A stretch of 64,000 bases of DNA from CAZJLN01 sp964540765 (GTDB lineage: Bacteria; Chloroflexota; Anaerolineae; Anaerolineales; Anaerolineaceae): the NCBI GenBank assembly GCA_964540765.1, contig CAZINW010000008.1, positions 6,237 to 70,236 on the forward strand, in the 5' to 3' direction. A model generated the notes under the pieces. That model was not told the DNA's origin. It saw only the letters and a list, made by a program, of their open reading frames with translations, and ran no database searches. A program made the translations under genes and the position numbers. Below, one piece after another: positions 8,653 to 15,619 of this stretch (its first letter is position 1; each line of letters begins with the position of its first letter).

Positions 8653-9645
8653 TTACCCAAAAATATCAAGGTAGCGGCGATCTAATTCATCATCAGCCAG
8701 GTGTGAATAGCGCTGAGTGACTGCAATATTCTTATGCCTGGCAAGTTCCTGGGCAAGCTTGAGATTTCCAGATGCCATAAGTACTGTGGTGACAAAGTAA
8801 TGACGAAATGAATGAGGTGTAATTGAACCGACAGCTTCTTCTCCAAGGCACTGCAATACGCGATCAGATATTATTTTTCGGCCAGTTGTGGTAGACATGG
8901 GTTTAACAGCTTTTCCAGCAGCTTTATCATGCCTGGCAAAAATGGGTAGGGATTGCAGCGATCTGCCACTCGCACCGTCCATTTCAGCCCTTACCGAAAG
9001 ATAATCCCTGAGAGCATGCATACATCGGCTCGAAAACCGAACAATTGCCTGCCGGTTGCCTTTGCCGATTATGGCAGCTCTACCCTCATTCCAATCAATA
9101 TCACCACGGCGAAGTTGGCAGGCCTCATGAACCCTCAGGCCTGTATCTGCCAAAGTCAAAATGAAAGCGCGATCCCGCATATTGATCAAGTGATCAATGT
9201 TGTTCTCTGTCGCTAAATTATTGAGCTTTTGCGCATAGCATATTATTTCCTCAATTTCGTTGCGCGGGAATTGTGGTAACCGAATACCAGGACGCCTCGA
9301 GCGCTGCTTGATCAAAAGTCGTACCCGGGGTAGGTTGATATTTGCCAGGTTTTCGCCTGCCAGATATTCGTAAAAACCGACGATGGCTGTCAGGTAACAT
9401 TGTTCTGTCGCAGGTGAATATTCTTTTAATTCATTGGCAATCCATGTGATAGGATCTTCATTAAACAAGGGAATTCCTGTGTTGTCTATATTGATATTAT
9501 GCTTGATCAAAACAGAAGAAAACAGTGAAAGCGCATTCCGGTATGTCCTGGATGTATTTTGGCTCCTGGATAGAGCAACTGTATCAAGATACTTCTTGAT
9601 TGCTTGTGAAATCGATAGATTATAAGTATTCTGATCATCAGCCAT
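8653..9645 (-). CDS. Xer-like tyrosine recombinase
   Basis: The 330-residue protein has an N-terminal SAM-like DNA-binding domain (about residues 8-100) and a C-terminal catalytic domain with the full tyrosine-recombinase set: Arg171 (TGLRVHE), Lys195 (GKGNR), His278 and Arg281 (HSFRH), His304 (ARHKN) and nucleophile Tyr313 (QRYSH). Such enzymes cut and rejoin DNA at paired 11-bp arms. ATG 9645 is chosen because a perfect TATAAT ends 6 nt upstream, predicting a leaderless mRNA; an in-frame TTG at 9672 would lie upstream of that -10 box. The product is slightly longer than typical XerC/XerD and nearer to single-recombinase types such as XerS or XerH. A 28-bp dif-like palindrome lies 106 bp upstream. 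No phage or transposition genes are adjacent, so chromosome-type Xer function is more likely than an integrase of a mobile element. Confidence 0.85.
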   Translation of the reverse strand: MADDQNTYNLSISQAIKKYLDTVALSRSQNTSRTYRNALSLFSSVLIKHNINIDNTGIPLFNEDPITWIANELKEYSPATEQCYLTAIVGFYEYLAGENLANINLPRVRLLIKQRSRRPGIRLPQFPRNEIEEIICYAQKLNNLATENNIDHLINMRDRAFILTLADTGLRVHEACQLRRGDIDWNEGRAAIIGKGNRQAIVRFSSRCMHALRDYLSVRAEMDGASGRSLQSLPIFARHDKAAGKAVKPMSTTTGRKIISDRVLQCLGEEAVGSITPHSFRHYFVTTVLMASGNLKLAQELARHKNIAVTQRYSHLADDELDRRYLDIFG

Positions 9646-9651
9646 ACCGAT

Positions 9652-9657
9652 ATTATA
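9652..9657 (-). promoter_or_regulatory. TATAAT -10 box of the recombinase gene (leaderless)
   Basis: On the minus strand TATAAT is followed by 6 nt and then ATG, so transcription should begin at or next to the start codon. The -35 region is poor and no ribosome-binding site is present. Confidence 0.5.
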
Positions 9658-9672
9658 AAAGATAATTTCCAA

Positions 9673-9982
9673 TATGATTTCGAAAAAGGATTCCCATTAT
9701 TCAGGGCAGCTCAATGCTGCAGGTTAAATGCCATTATTTTGGGATATAATAGGTTATGATAATGATACTTATCATAACCATGAACTCTTAATAAAGATTT
9801 ATTATCTCGCCCCACCCTCTCGGTTCGTCAGATTTACACAAATTCAAAAATAATCGAAGGGAAAAGGTCTTTTAGAATTATGCCTGAACATCAAACCACG
9901 GCGACTAGATCCATTTTATCCCCTATCCTATACCCCATTTTTGTATATCTGGCAATAATATTTATGAAATATATTAATAATA
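9673..9982. other. 310-bp gene-free, AT-rich, palindrome-rich region
   Basis: No coding sequence is seen between the recombinase and the next hypothetical gene. It contains the dif-like palindrome (9752-9779), a second perfect inverted repeat with 7-bp arms TAATAAA / TTTATTA and a 2-bp spacer (9789-9804), and a looser 9-bp inverted repeat ATGAAATAT / ATATTTCAT (9964-9972 and 9992-10000) that reaches into the end of the next gene. A TATAAT at 9745-9750 on the plus strand has no gene downstream. The region separates wholly minus-strand genes on the left from mainly plus-strand genes on the right. Confidence 0.6.
9752..9779. other. dif-like recombination site (11-6-11 palindrome)
   Basis: The site has arm GGTTATGATAA, centre TGATAC and arm TTATCATAACC: two perfectly inverted 11-bp arms around 6 bp, 28 bp in all. 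That is the geometry of bacterial dif sites, and the inner ATAA...TTAT next to the centre is also what dif sites show. By hand alignment 16 of 28 positions match E. coli dif. It lies 106 bp upstream of a Xer-like recombinase gene, as difSL does near xerS and difH near xerH. Perfect symmetry suits a single recombinase binding both arms. An alternative is a Fur-type operator (GATAATGATA is Fur-box-like), but the two halves are spaced too far apart for the usual 7-1-7 box. Confidence 0.5.
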
Positions 9983-10405
9983 TTATCGATGATATTTCAT
10001 TTTAAATGCTTGCCAGGCTCCTATCCAAGGCTTTCCGAGCCTGTGATTGGGGCTTATTTCAACTTTCTGTAGTTTCTGACCAATTAATATGGCGTTTTGG
10101 GCAACGCCAGCCCAGTTTTCAGCCAATAAGGCATCGCCCAGTTCAGCGCCATAACGATCCACCCAGGACCATTCCATTTTGTATTTATCAGCTTTGACCC
10201 AATAATCTCTTTTTTCCCATGCATTGACAGCCTGGTCAACGGTTTCACTGATCATCTCCAAAGCAAGGACAATGTAAGCAGCCATATCTTTGGAGGTTTC
10301 ATCAGGTGATGCCTGCATCATCAACGCTCTGATGGCTAGGACGATTTCTTTACATAACTTGTTTCTACGTGTGCTGCCACTCTCAACCTTTTCTATTTGG
10401 GTCAT
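9983..10405 (-). CDS. Hypothetical protein
   Basis: The 140-residue product is not a family I recognise. It is soluble and probably helical, with a Thr/Arg/Lys-containing N-terminus, a central region IVLALEMISETVDQAVNAWEKRDYWVKADKY, and many tryptophans (Trp63, 69, 79, 81, 98, 127, 131). The ATG at 10405 has a GAGGA ribosome-binding site 8 bp upstream and a TATAAT further upstream on the minus strand, which supports a real, independently transcribed gene. It is divergent from tRNA-Leu/tig and reads toward the recombinase, with a 337-bp gap before the recombinase start. Confidence 0.7.
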   Translation of the reverse strand: MTQIEKVESGSTRRNKLCKEIVLAIRALMMQASPDETSKDMAAYIVLALEMISETVDQAVNAWEKRDYWVKADKYKMEWSWVDRYGAELGDALLAENWAGVAQNAILIGQKLQKVEISPNHRLGKPWIGAWQAFKMKYHR

Positions 10406-10502
10406 CTCATTTTCCTCTTCATTTACAAAGGCAATATTATACCGAATTAATTTATAGAAGAAAAGATTTATAAATTTCTAATACCCTTTCCATCAGCGCT
10501 TA

Positions 10503-10531
10503 TTGACTATTAATATTCTCTCGCTTATAAT
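10503..10531 (+). promoter_or_regulatory. Consensus sigma-70 promoter for tRNA-Leu
   Basis: TTGACT (10503-10508), a 17-bp spacer and TATAAT (10526-10531) precede the tRNA by 11 bp, placing the start site a few bases before the mature 5' end. No terminator is visible between the tRNA and tig, so it probably also transcribes tig. Confidence 0.8.
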
Positions 10532-10542
10532 CTTCACTTCGA

Positions 10543-10624
10543 GGGGAAGTGCTGGAATTGGCAGACAGGCATGACTTAGGATCATGTGCGGCAGCGCGTG
10601 AGAGTTCGAGCCTCTCCTTCCCCA
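10543..10624 (+). tRNA. tRNA-Leu, anticodon TAG
   Basis: The 7-bp acceptor stem GGGGAAG / CTTCCCC encloses a class II tRNA with a long variable arm. The anticodon arm CATGA-CTTAGGA-TCATG gives anticodon TAG, which reads CTN leucine codons. The T arm is GAGAG-TTCGAGC-CTCTC. The discriminator base is A and the CCA end is not encoded. The variable arm (about 12 nt between the anticodon and T stems) fits leucine. Confidence 0.95.
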
Positions 10625-10652
10625 CTTCAAAATTATTATAAAGAGGTATTCA

Positions 10653-12119
10653 TTGAAAATTCAAAAAGAGTTTACAGACGACCATCAAGTAAAAATCACT
10701 GCGGAGTTTGAGCCAGACCTGCTTGACCAGTACAAGCATAAAGCTGCCCGGAAATTGGCAGGAAAGACCAAAATACCCGGATTTCGACCCGGTAAAGCAC
10801 CCTACCAGGTAATCTTATCTCAACTTGGTGAAATAGCTGTGTCCCAGGAAGCGATTGACTTGATGCTGGAAGAAGAATATCCCAAGGTTATTGAGGAAGC
10901 TGACGTCAAACCATCTGGACCTGGAAATCTTGAAAAGGTCGAAAGCGAAAATCCCCCTGTGTTTTATTTCGTCATTCCTCTGGAGCCTGAAGTTGAATTA
11001 GGTGATTATCTGGGTTTACGCAAACTGTACGAGATGGAACCATTTGATGGTAAGAAAGTGGATGAATTCATCATGCAGGTGCGCCGCAATTCTGCAACGA
11101 TTGTGCCTTTGGAGACTCCTGCAGAGGAAGGCAATGTTGTATTCCTTTCCTTGCATGCTGAATCAGATGATAAAGAGAACAACGTCTTAATTGAAAGCAC
11201 ACCCCAACAGGTGCTGATCCCAAGCGAAAAAGAAAAGAGTGAATCGGAGTGGCCTTTTACCGGATTTGCTCGCAAACTGATAGGTCATAAAGCAGAAGAA
11301 AATGTGGTTATTACGCATAAATTCCCCAAAACCCACAAGGATGAACAATTCAGTGGTAAGAAAGTCACCTTCACTGCAAATGTCCAATCTGTAAAAGGAT
11401 TGGAATTACCAGAACTTGAAGGAGAATTTCTGGAGAGTCTTGGCCCTTACGAGACAGCTGATCAATTCCGGGAAACAGTCCAGAATAATATGGAAAAAGA
11501 TCACCAATCTTCGTATGATGATGCCTATTATCTCGCGTTGATTGATGAAATCAGGCATTCCTCCAAGATAAAATATCCTCCCCAGGTATTGGAAGAAGAG
11601 ATCGAAAAAGTCATTCGAAGGGTTGAGGCAGACTTAAAAAGGCAAAACCTGGATCTTGAAACCTATCTCAAACTTCGCAAGACAGACAGGGAGAAATTTA
11701 TTGAGGAAGAAGCCAAACCCGCTGCAATATCCCGCCTGGAGCGTTCGCTCGTAATGGATGCCTTTGCTGAGAAACAAGGCATTAAATTGGATGAAGATAA
11801 ATTGAAATTGTCCATGGATCAGGTTCTCAGTGAACTGGTCATGGATGGCGATATTAATGAAATCCAAAAAGAAATGGGCAGTAAAAATTTTGCCAATGCA
11901 GTGACCATGGAGGCTGCCAATCGCCAGATGGAAATTGAGATCCGTAGTCACTTGAAGGCGATTGCCACCGGTGAAGAATATCCCAAAAAGGAAGAACCCG
12001 CTAAGATTGACGCGCAAACCGAAACTATTGCAGGCTCGCAGAACGACACCGACATGGTGGCAGTTGAGATCAATGAAAATGTCATCACTGAAAATGAAAC
12101 AGATGAGGAAGTTAAATAG
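10653..12119 (+). CDS. tig: Trigger factor, ribosome-associated chaperone and prolyl isomerase
   Basis: The 488-residue product has the ribosome-binding tail domain with the signature GFRPGKAP (residues 42-49), a central FKBP-like domain (about 150-245, with GNVVFLSLHA and VVITHKFP) and a C-terminal helical substrate-binding part. It binds near the ribosome exit tunnel and shields nascent chains. The start is TTG 10653 with AAGAGG 7 bp upstream; no ATG is near. The C-terminus after residue 455 is an acidic, low-complexity extension beyond usual E. coli length (432). It lies 28 bp after tRNA-Leu without a visible terminator and 53 bp before clpP, the common tig-clpP order. Confidence 0.94.
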   Translation: MKIQKEFTDDHQVKITAEFEPDLLDQYKHKAARKLAGKTKIPGFRPGKAPYQVILSQLGEIAVSQEAIDLMLEEEYPKVIEEADVKPSGPGNLEKVESENPPVFYFVIPLEPEVELGDYLGLRKLYEMEPFDGKKVDEFIMQVRRNSATIVPLETPAEEGNVVFLSLHAESDDKENNVLIESTPQQVLIPSEKEKSESEWPFTGFARKLIGHKAEENVVITHKFPKTHKDEQFSGKKVTFTANVQSVKGLELPELEGEFLESLGPYETADQFRETVQNNMEKDHQSSYDDAYYLALIDEIRHSSKIKYPPQVLEEEIEKVIRRVEADLKRQNLDLETYLKLRKTDREKFIEEEAKPAAISRLERSLVMDAFAEKQGIKLDEDKLKLSMDQVLSELVMDGDINEIQKEMGSKNFANAVTMEAANRQMEIEIRSHLKAIATGEEYPKKEEPAKIDAQTETIAGSQNDTDMVAVEINENVITENETDEEVK

Positions 12120-12172
12120 CTAACTTTTTTCAGCAGATGACAGATCAGAATTATTAGAAAGGAAATGTAAAA

Positions 12173-12775
12173 ATGTCTACTGAGTTCAAATCTGTTATAC
12201 CAATGGTGGTTGAATCATCAAGCCACGGTGAACGGGCTTATGATATTTATTCCTTATTATTGAAGGAACGTATTGTTTTCCTCGGCTCAGCCATTAATGA
12301 CCAGATTGCCAATTTAACCGTCGCGCAATTGCTATATCTGAGTAGAGAGGACCCTGAAAAAAGCATCCAGATGTATATCAATTCACCTGGAGGGCAAATC
12401 TATGCCGGCATGGCCATCCTTGACACGATGCAGATGATCTCCAATAAAATCAGTACTGTCGCTGTCGGCGTAACCGCAAGTTTTGGCACAGTTTTGCTTG
12501 CTGCTGGCGCAAAAGGACAACGCTATGCCTTGCCGCATGCGACCATCCATATGCACCAACCGCTCGGTGGCGCTGAAGGTCAAGCTTCAGATATTGAGAT
12601 TCAAGCACGTGAAATCCTGCGCCTCAAACAACACTTGAATGAATTTCTTTCCGAGGTTACCGGTCAATCGATTGAAGTCATTGAAAAGGACACAGACCGT
12701 AACTTCTATATGGATGCAGAACAGGCAGTCAATTATGGGCTTGTTGATAAAGTACTACACCCGCCCAAGAAATAA
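12173..12775 (+). CDS. clpP: ATP-dependent Clp protease proteolytic subunit ClpP, Asn at the catalytic Asp position
   Basis: The 200-residue protein aligns with ClpP throughout ([40 protein letters not shown]). The catalytic Ser is Ser103 and His is His128. The third member of the triad, Asp in 'DTxRDxF', aligns with Asn177 in DTDRNFYM, by hand alignment with the E. coli protein. ClpP forms a barrel of two heptamers and degrades proteins fed by ClpX or ClpA/C. Asn at this site is known in ClpP1 of Listeria monocytogenes, which works mainly with a second ClpP. A second clpP and clpX are not in the window. Ribosome-binding site AAAGGA lies upstream of ATG 12173. Phe104 also replaces the usual Met. 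Confidence 0.94.
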   Translation: MSTEFKSVIPMVVESSSHGERAYDIYSLLLKERIVFLGSAINDQIANLTVAQLLYLSREDPEKSIQMYINSPGGQIYAGMAILDTMQMISNKISTVAVGVTASFGTVLLAAGAKGQRYALPHATIHMHQPLGGAEGQASDIEIQAREILRLKQHLNEFLSEVTGQSIEVIEKDTDRNFYMDAEQAVNYGLVDKVLHPPKK

Positions 12776-12798
12776 GCAAAACCATCCAATATCTCAAG

Positions 12799-12829
12799 GA
12801 TGCCGGATCGCTCATCGCCCTCCGGCATC
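12799..12829 (+). terminator. Hairpin after clpP, without a U-tract
   Basis: Perfect 9-bp arms GATGCCGGA (12799-12807) and TCCGGCATC (12821-12829) flank a 13-nt loop between clpP and the HAD gene. The following bases TGTATATT are only partly T-rich, so it may be a weak terminator or a processing/stability hairpin. Confidence 0.45.
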
Positions 12830-12849
12830 TGTATATTAGGAGATTAATA

Positions 12850-13647
12850 ATGATCCTTGATAAATTTTCAAAGCTGAAAGCTCTTATTCTTGATATGGAT
12901 GGGGTTTTATGGCGGGATTCTGAGCCAATTGGAAATCTGGCATCAATTTTTCAGAGGATCAACTCTCTGAGTTTGAAATTTGTACTTACAACCAACAACG
13001 CGACAAAAAACATCGATGAATATCTGGAAAAATTAGCTGGTTTTGGTGTTTACCTGGATCGGAACCAGGTCGTGAGTTCCTCACAAGCGACAGGCGCTTT
13101 CCTCAGCAGGAGTTTTCCTCATAAAGGTAATATTTTTGTAGTCGGACCGTCAAGTTTAAAATACACCCTGCTGGAGTATGGTTTTAATCATGTGGACAAC
13201 CCAATGAATCATCCTGTACTGGCAGTTGTCGCAAGTTTGGACCGTGAACTGACCTATGAAAAACTGGCTGTGGCAACCTCCCTCGTGCGCAGCGGTGTGC
13301 CACTCATAGGAACGAATCCTGATATCACCTACCCCACACCCACTGGACTCATTCCCGGAGCCGGAACCATTGTGCGAGCCATTGAAACAGCCTCAGAAAA
13401 AGAAGCCACAATTATTGGCAAACCAAAACCCGAGCTTTTCCTGATGGCAATGGAGATGATGAAAGTCAGCCCAGAAGAAACCATGGCAGTCGGAGATCGC
13501 CTTGAAACGGACATCGCCGGAGCGCAGGCACTTGGTTGCTTATCTGCACTGGTCTTATCTGGAACATCAACGCTTGAACAAGTCCGGCAATGGCACCCTC
13601 AACCTGATTTAATTGTGGCTGATCTGGAAACCTTGGTAAGTACATGA
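12850..13647 (+). CDS. HAD-IIA family hydrolase (NagD/4-nitrophenylphosphatase-like)
   Basis: The 265-residue protein has the HAD-IIA motifs: LILDMDGVLWRD (motif I), TTNNAT (motif II), the Lys in IGKPKPELF (motif III) and MAVGDRLETDIAGAQALG (motif IV), with a C2-type cap between motifs II and III (GTNPDITYPTPTGLIPGAG). Relatives dephosphorylate nucleotides or sugar phosphates; the substrate is unknown. AGGAG lies 8 bp before ATG 12850. It overlaps rlmN by 4 bp (ATGA), implying coupled translation. A paralogue is encoded at 35047. Confidence 0.9.
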   Translation: MILDKFSKLKALILDMDGVLWRDSEPIGNLASIFQRINSLSLKFVLTTNNATKNIDEYLEKLAGFGVYLDRNQVVSSSQATGAFLSRSFPHKGNIFVVGPSSLKYTLLEYGFNHVDNPMNHPVLAVVASLDRELTYEKLAVATSLVRSGVPLIGTNPDITYPTPTGLIPGAGTIVRAIETASEKEATIIGKPKPELFLMAMEMMKVSPEETMAVGDRLETDIAGAQALGCLSALVLSGTSTLEQVRQWHPQPDLIVADLETLVST

Positions 13648-14687
13648 AAAAGCTGATCCTTGACCTCACCCCAGGAGGAATTTCTTCATGGCTTTTTGAA
13701 AGATTCGAACCACATTACCGTGAAGCACAAATTTGGGCAGGGTTATACAAACATTATTTAACTGATTTTAATGATTTTTCAAATCTCTCAAAAACACTAA
13801 AGGCGGCATTATCGGATGCCTTTACCATCATGCCATTAATACCCATGGCACTGTTGAAATCCAAGGATGGCTTTACCGAGAAGACTTTGTTTGCACTACC
13901 AGATGGAGCCATGATTGAGACCGTACTGATGCGCTACAATGCGCGCAACTCGCTTTGCATCTCAACCCAGTCAGGTTGTGCAATGGGCTGTTCTTTCTGT
14001 GCCACAGGACAGATGGGATTCACACGCCATCTGAGTTCCGGTGAGATCATTGCGCAGGTTCTTCATTTCGAACGCTATTTGCGTGAGAAAAATGAGCATC
14101 TTACGAACATTGTTTTGATGGGAATGGGTGAACCATTTCACAATTACGATGCCAGTATCTCCGCAATCCGCAGGCTCAACGACCCTGACGGTTTCAATAT
14201 GGGAGCCAGGCGTTTCACCATCAGTACTGTGGGTCTTGTACCCAGGATCAAGCAATTTGCTGAAGAGAATTTGCAGGCTAATTTGGCAATCAGCTTGCAT
14301 GCGGCAGGGGATGAACTGCGATCAAGCCTTGTCCCCATGAATCGTATCTATCCGATTTTGCAGCTTATGCAGGCATGCAGGTATTATCTGGATAAAACCA
14401 ATCGGCGCATTACGTTTGAATATGCCCTGATTGAAGGCGTCAACGATTCTGAGAGCCACGCCAGAGCCCTTGCGGATCTTTTAAGTGGTTTATTATGTCA
14501 TGTAAATTTAATTGCGTTAAATCCCACCAGAGGCTATCAAAATACAGGTACAAAGCCAAAACAGGTGGAAGCGTTCATGCAGATCCTGGTCTCTAAAAAT
14601 ATTCAGACAACCATCCGTCTGCGCAGGGGCATTGAGATACAAGCCGGATGTGGACAGTTGGCTTACCTTGCGAGCCCCATGTTATAA
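13644..14687 (+). CDS. rlmN: Dual-specificity rRNA/tRNA adenine-C2 methyltransferase RlmN
   Basis: The 347-residue radical-SAM protein has the CxxxCxxC cluster at Cys112, Cys116 and Cys119 (SGCAMGCSFC), followed by GEIIAQVLHF and IVLMGMGEPFHNYD, and a C-terminal Cys in AGCGQLAY that fits the methyl-carrying Cys. RlmN methylates C2 of A2503 in 23S rRNA and A37 of some tRNAs. It starts inside the HAD gene stop (ATGA overlap). Its last codons contain the TATAAT that may serve as the -10 box of ftsY. Confidence 0.95.
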   Translation: MKKLILDLTPGGISSWLFERFEPHYREAQIWAGLYKHYLTDFNDFSNLSKTLKAALSDAFTIMPLIPMALLKSKDGFTEKTLFALPDGAMIETVLMRYNARNSLCISTQSGCAMGCSFCATGQMGFTRHLSSGEIIAQVLHFERYLREKNEHLTNIVLMGMGEPFHNYDASISAIRRLNDPDGFNMGARRFTISTVGLVPRIKQFAEENLQANLAISLHAAGDELRSSLVPMNRIYPILQLMQACRYYLDKTNRRITFEYALIEGVNDSESHARALADLLSGLLCHVNLIALNPTRGYQNTGTKPKQVEAFMQILVSKNIQTTIRLRRGIEIQAGCGQLAYLASPML

Positions 14688-14688
14688 T
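14683..14688 (+). promoter_or_regulatory. TATAAT -10 box before ftsY
   Basis: TATAAT overlaps the rlmN stop codon and ends 9 nt before the ftsY ATG. There is no ribosome-binding site, so a very short leader or leaderless message is predicted; the -35 match (TTGGCT, 19-bp spacing) is weak. Confidence 0.4.
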
Positions 14689-14697
14689 CACAGCGCC

Positions 14698-15606
14698 ATG
14701 GCAGATACATTAAAAAAATGGAAAGATGGATTATTACGTACCAGGGATGTCACCTTTGGACGCATTTCATCATTCTTTGGCGCCACTCAAATCAACCAAA
14801 CGACCTGGGATGAACTGGAAACTTTACTGATCCAGGCAGATATTGGCATGCAAACAAGCCTGTCGATCATTGAAGAATGTCAGCAAGAAGTTCAAAAACA
14901 AGGTTATACCAAAACCGACCAGTTAAGCAGTTTTGTCAGGCAAGCTTTATTGAACAGATTGGATCTACGGCAGGAGATTGTTTTTCATGAAAAACCTGCC
15001 ATCATCCTCCTGGTAGGGGTGAACGGGTCAGGGAAAACCACCACTGCTGCCAAACTTGCATATCTTTACAAACAACAGCAAAAGAAAACCTTGTTGATCG
15101 CAGCGGATACCTACCGGGCGGCTGCGATCGATCAGCTGCGTGTCTGGTGCGAAAGGCTGGATGTGCCCCTTGTCGCAGGTCAACAGGACGGAGATCCGGG
15201 CGCTGTCACTTATGATGGAATTGTCTCAGGTATTTCACGTAACATGGACATTATCATCGTAGATACAGCAGGCAGGTTGCATACAAGATATAACCTCATG
15301 GAAGAGATCAAGAAAGTCTATCGGGTTGCCAATAAAGCCATGCCTGGTGCACCCCATGCATCCTGGCTGGTTCTGGATGCGACCACAGGGCAGAACGCGC
15401 TACAGCAGGCACGTGCTTTCAAAGATGCAGTTAATTTAACGGGCGTCATCCTTACCAAATTGGATTCTTCCGCCAAGGGCGGTATGGCATTTGCAGTTAA
15501 GGAACAGGTTGGATTGCCAATTTTATATGCAGGTCTGGGAGAAAAATTGGATGATCTGCAAGTTTTTGACCGGCAGGCTTTTGTGGATGGAATTTTTAAC
15601 ACTTAG
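14698..15606 (+). CDS. ftsY: Signal recognition particle receptor FtsY
   Basis: The 302-residue product has the SRP N domain (about residues 5-85) and the GTPase NG domain: P-loop GVNGSGKTTTAAKL (about 105-118), DTYRAAAIDQL, DTAGR (about 187-191) and LTKLDSSAKGG (G4). FtsY docks ribosome-SRP complexes at the membrane. It lacks the long acidic A domain found in proteobacteria, as is usual elsewhere. ATG 14698 fits homologous N-termini (MADTLKKWKDGL); the in-frame upstream codons lie within rlmN. prfB follows 13 bp later. Confidence 0.94.
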   Translation: MADTLKKWKDGLLRTRDVTFGRISSFFGATQINQTTWDELETLLIQADIGMQTSLSIIEECQQEVQKQGYTKTDQLSSFVRQALLNRLDLRQEIVFHEKPAIILLVGVNGSGKTTTAAKLAYLYKQQQKKTLLIAADTYRAAAIDQLRVWCERLDVPLVAGQQDGDPGAVTYDGIVSGISRNMDIIIVDTAGRLHTRYNLMEEIKKVYRVANKAMPGAPHASWLVLDATTGQNALQQARAFKDAVNLTGVILTKLDSSAKGGMAFAVKEQVGLPILYAGLGEKLDDLQVFDRQAFVDGIFNT

Positions 15607-15619
15607 TTTCGGAGAAATA

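Noticed and set aside
9745..9750. Plus-strand promoter -10 box next to the palindrome
   Set aside because: TATAAT lacks a -35 partner and no plus-strand gene follows before the tRNA, which has its own promoter.
8653..10624. Genomic island inserted at tRNA-Leu by the nearby tyrosine recombinase
   Set aside because: The tRNA is complete, I found no copy of its 3' end elsewhere in the window, and the genes between (one hypothetical) and beyond are ordinary chromosomal genes with similar composition.
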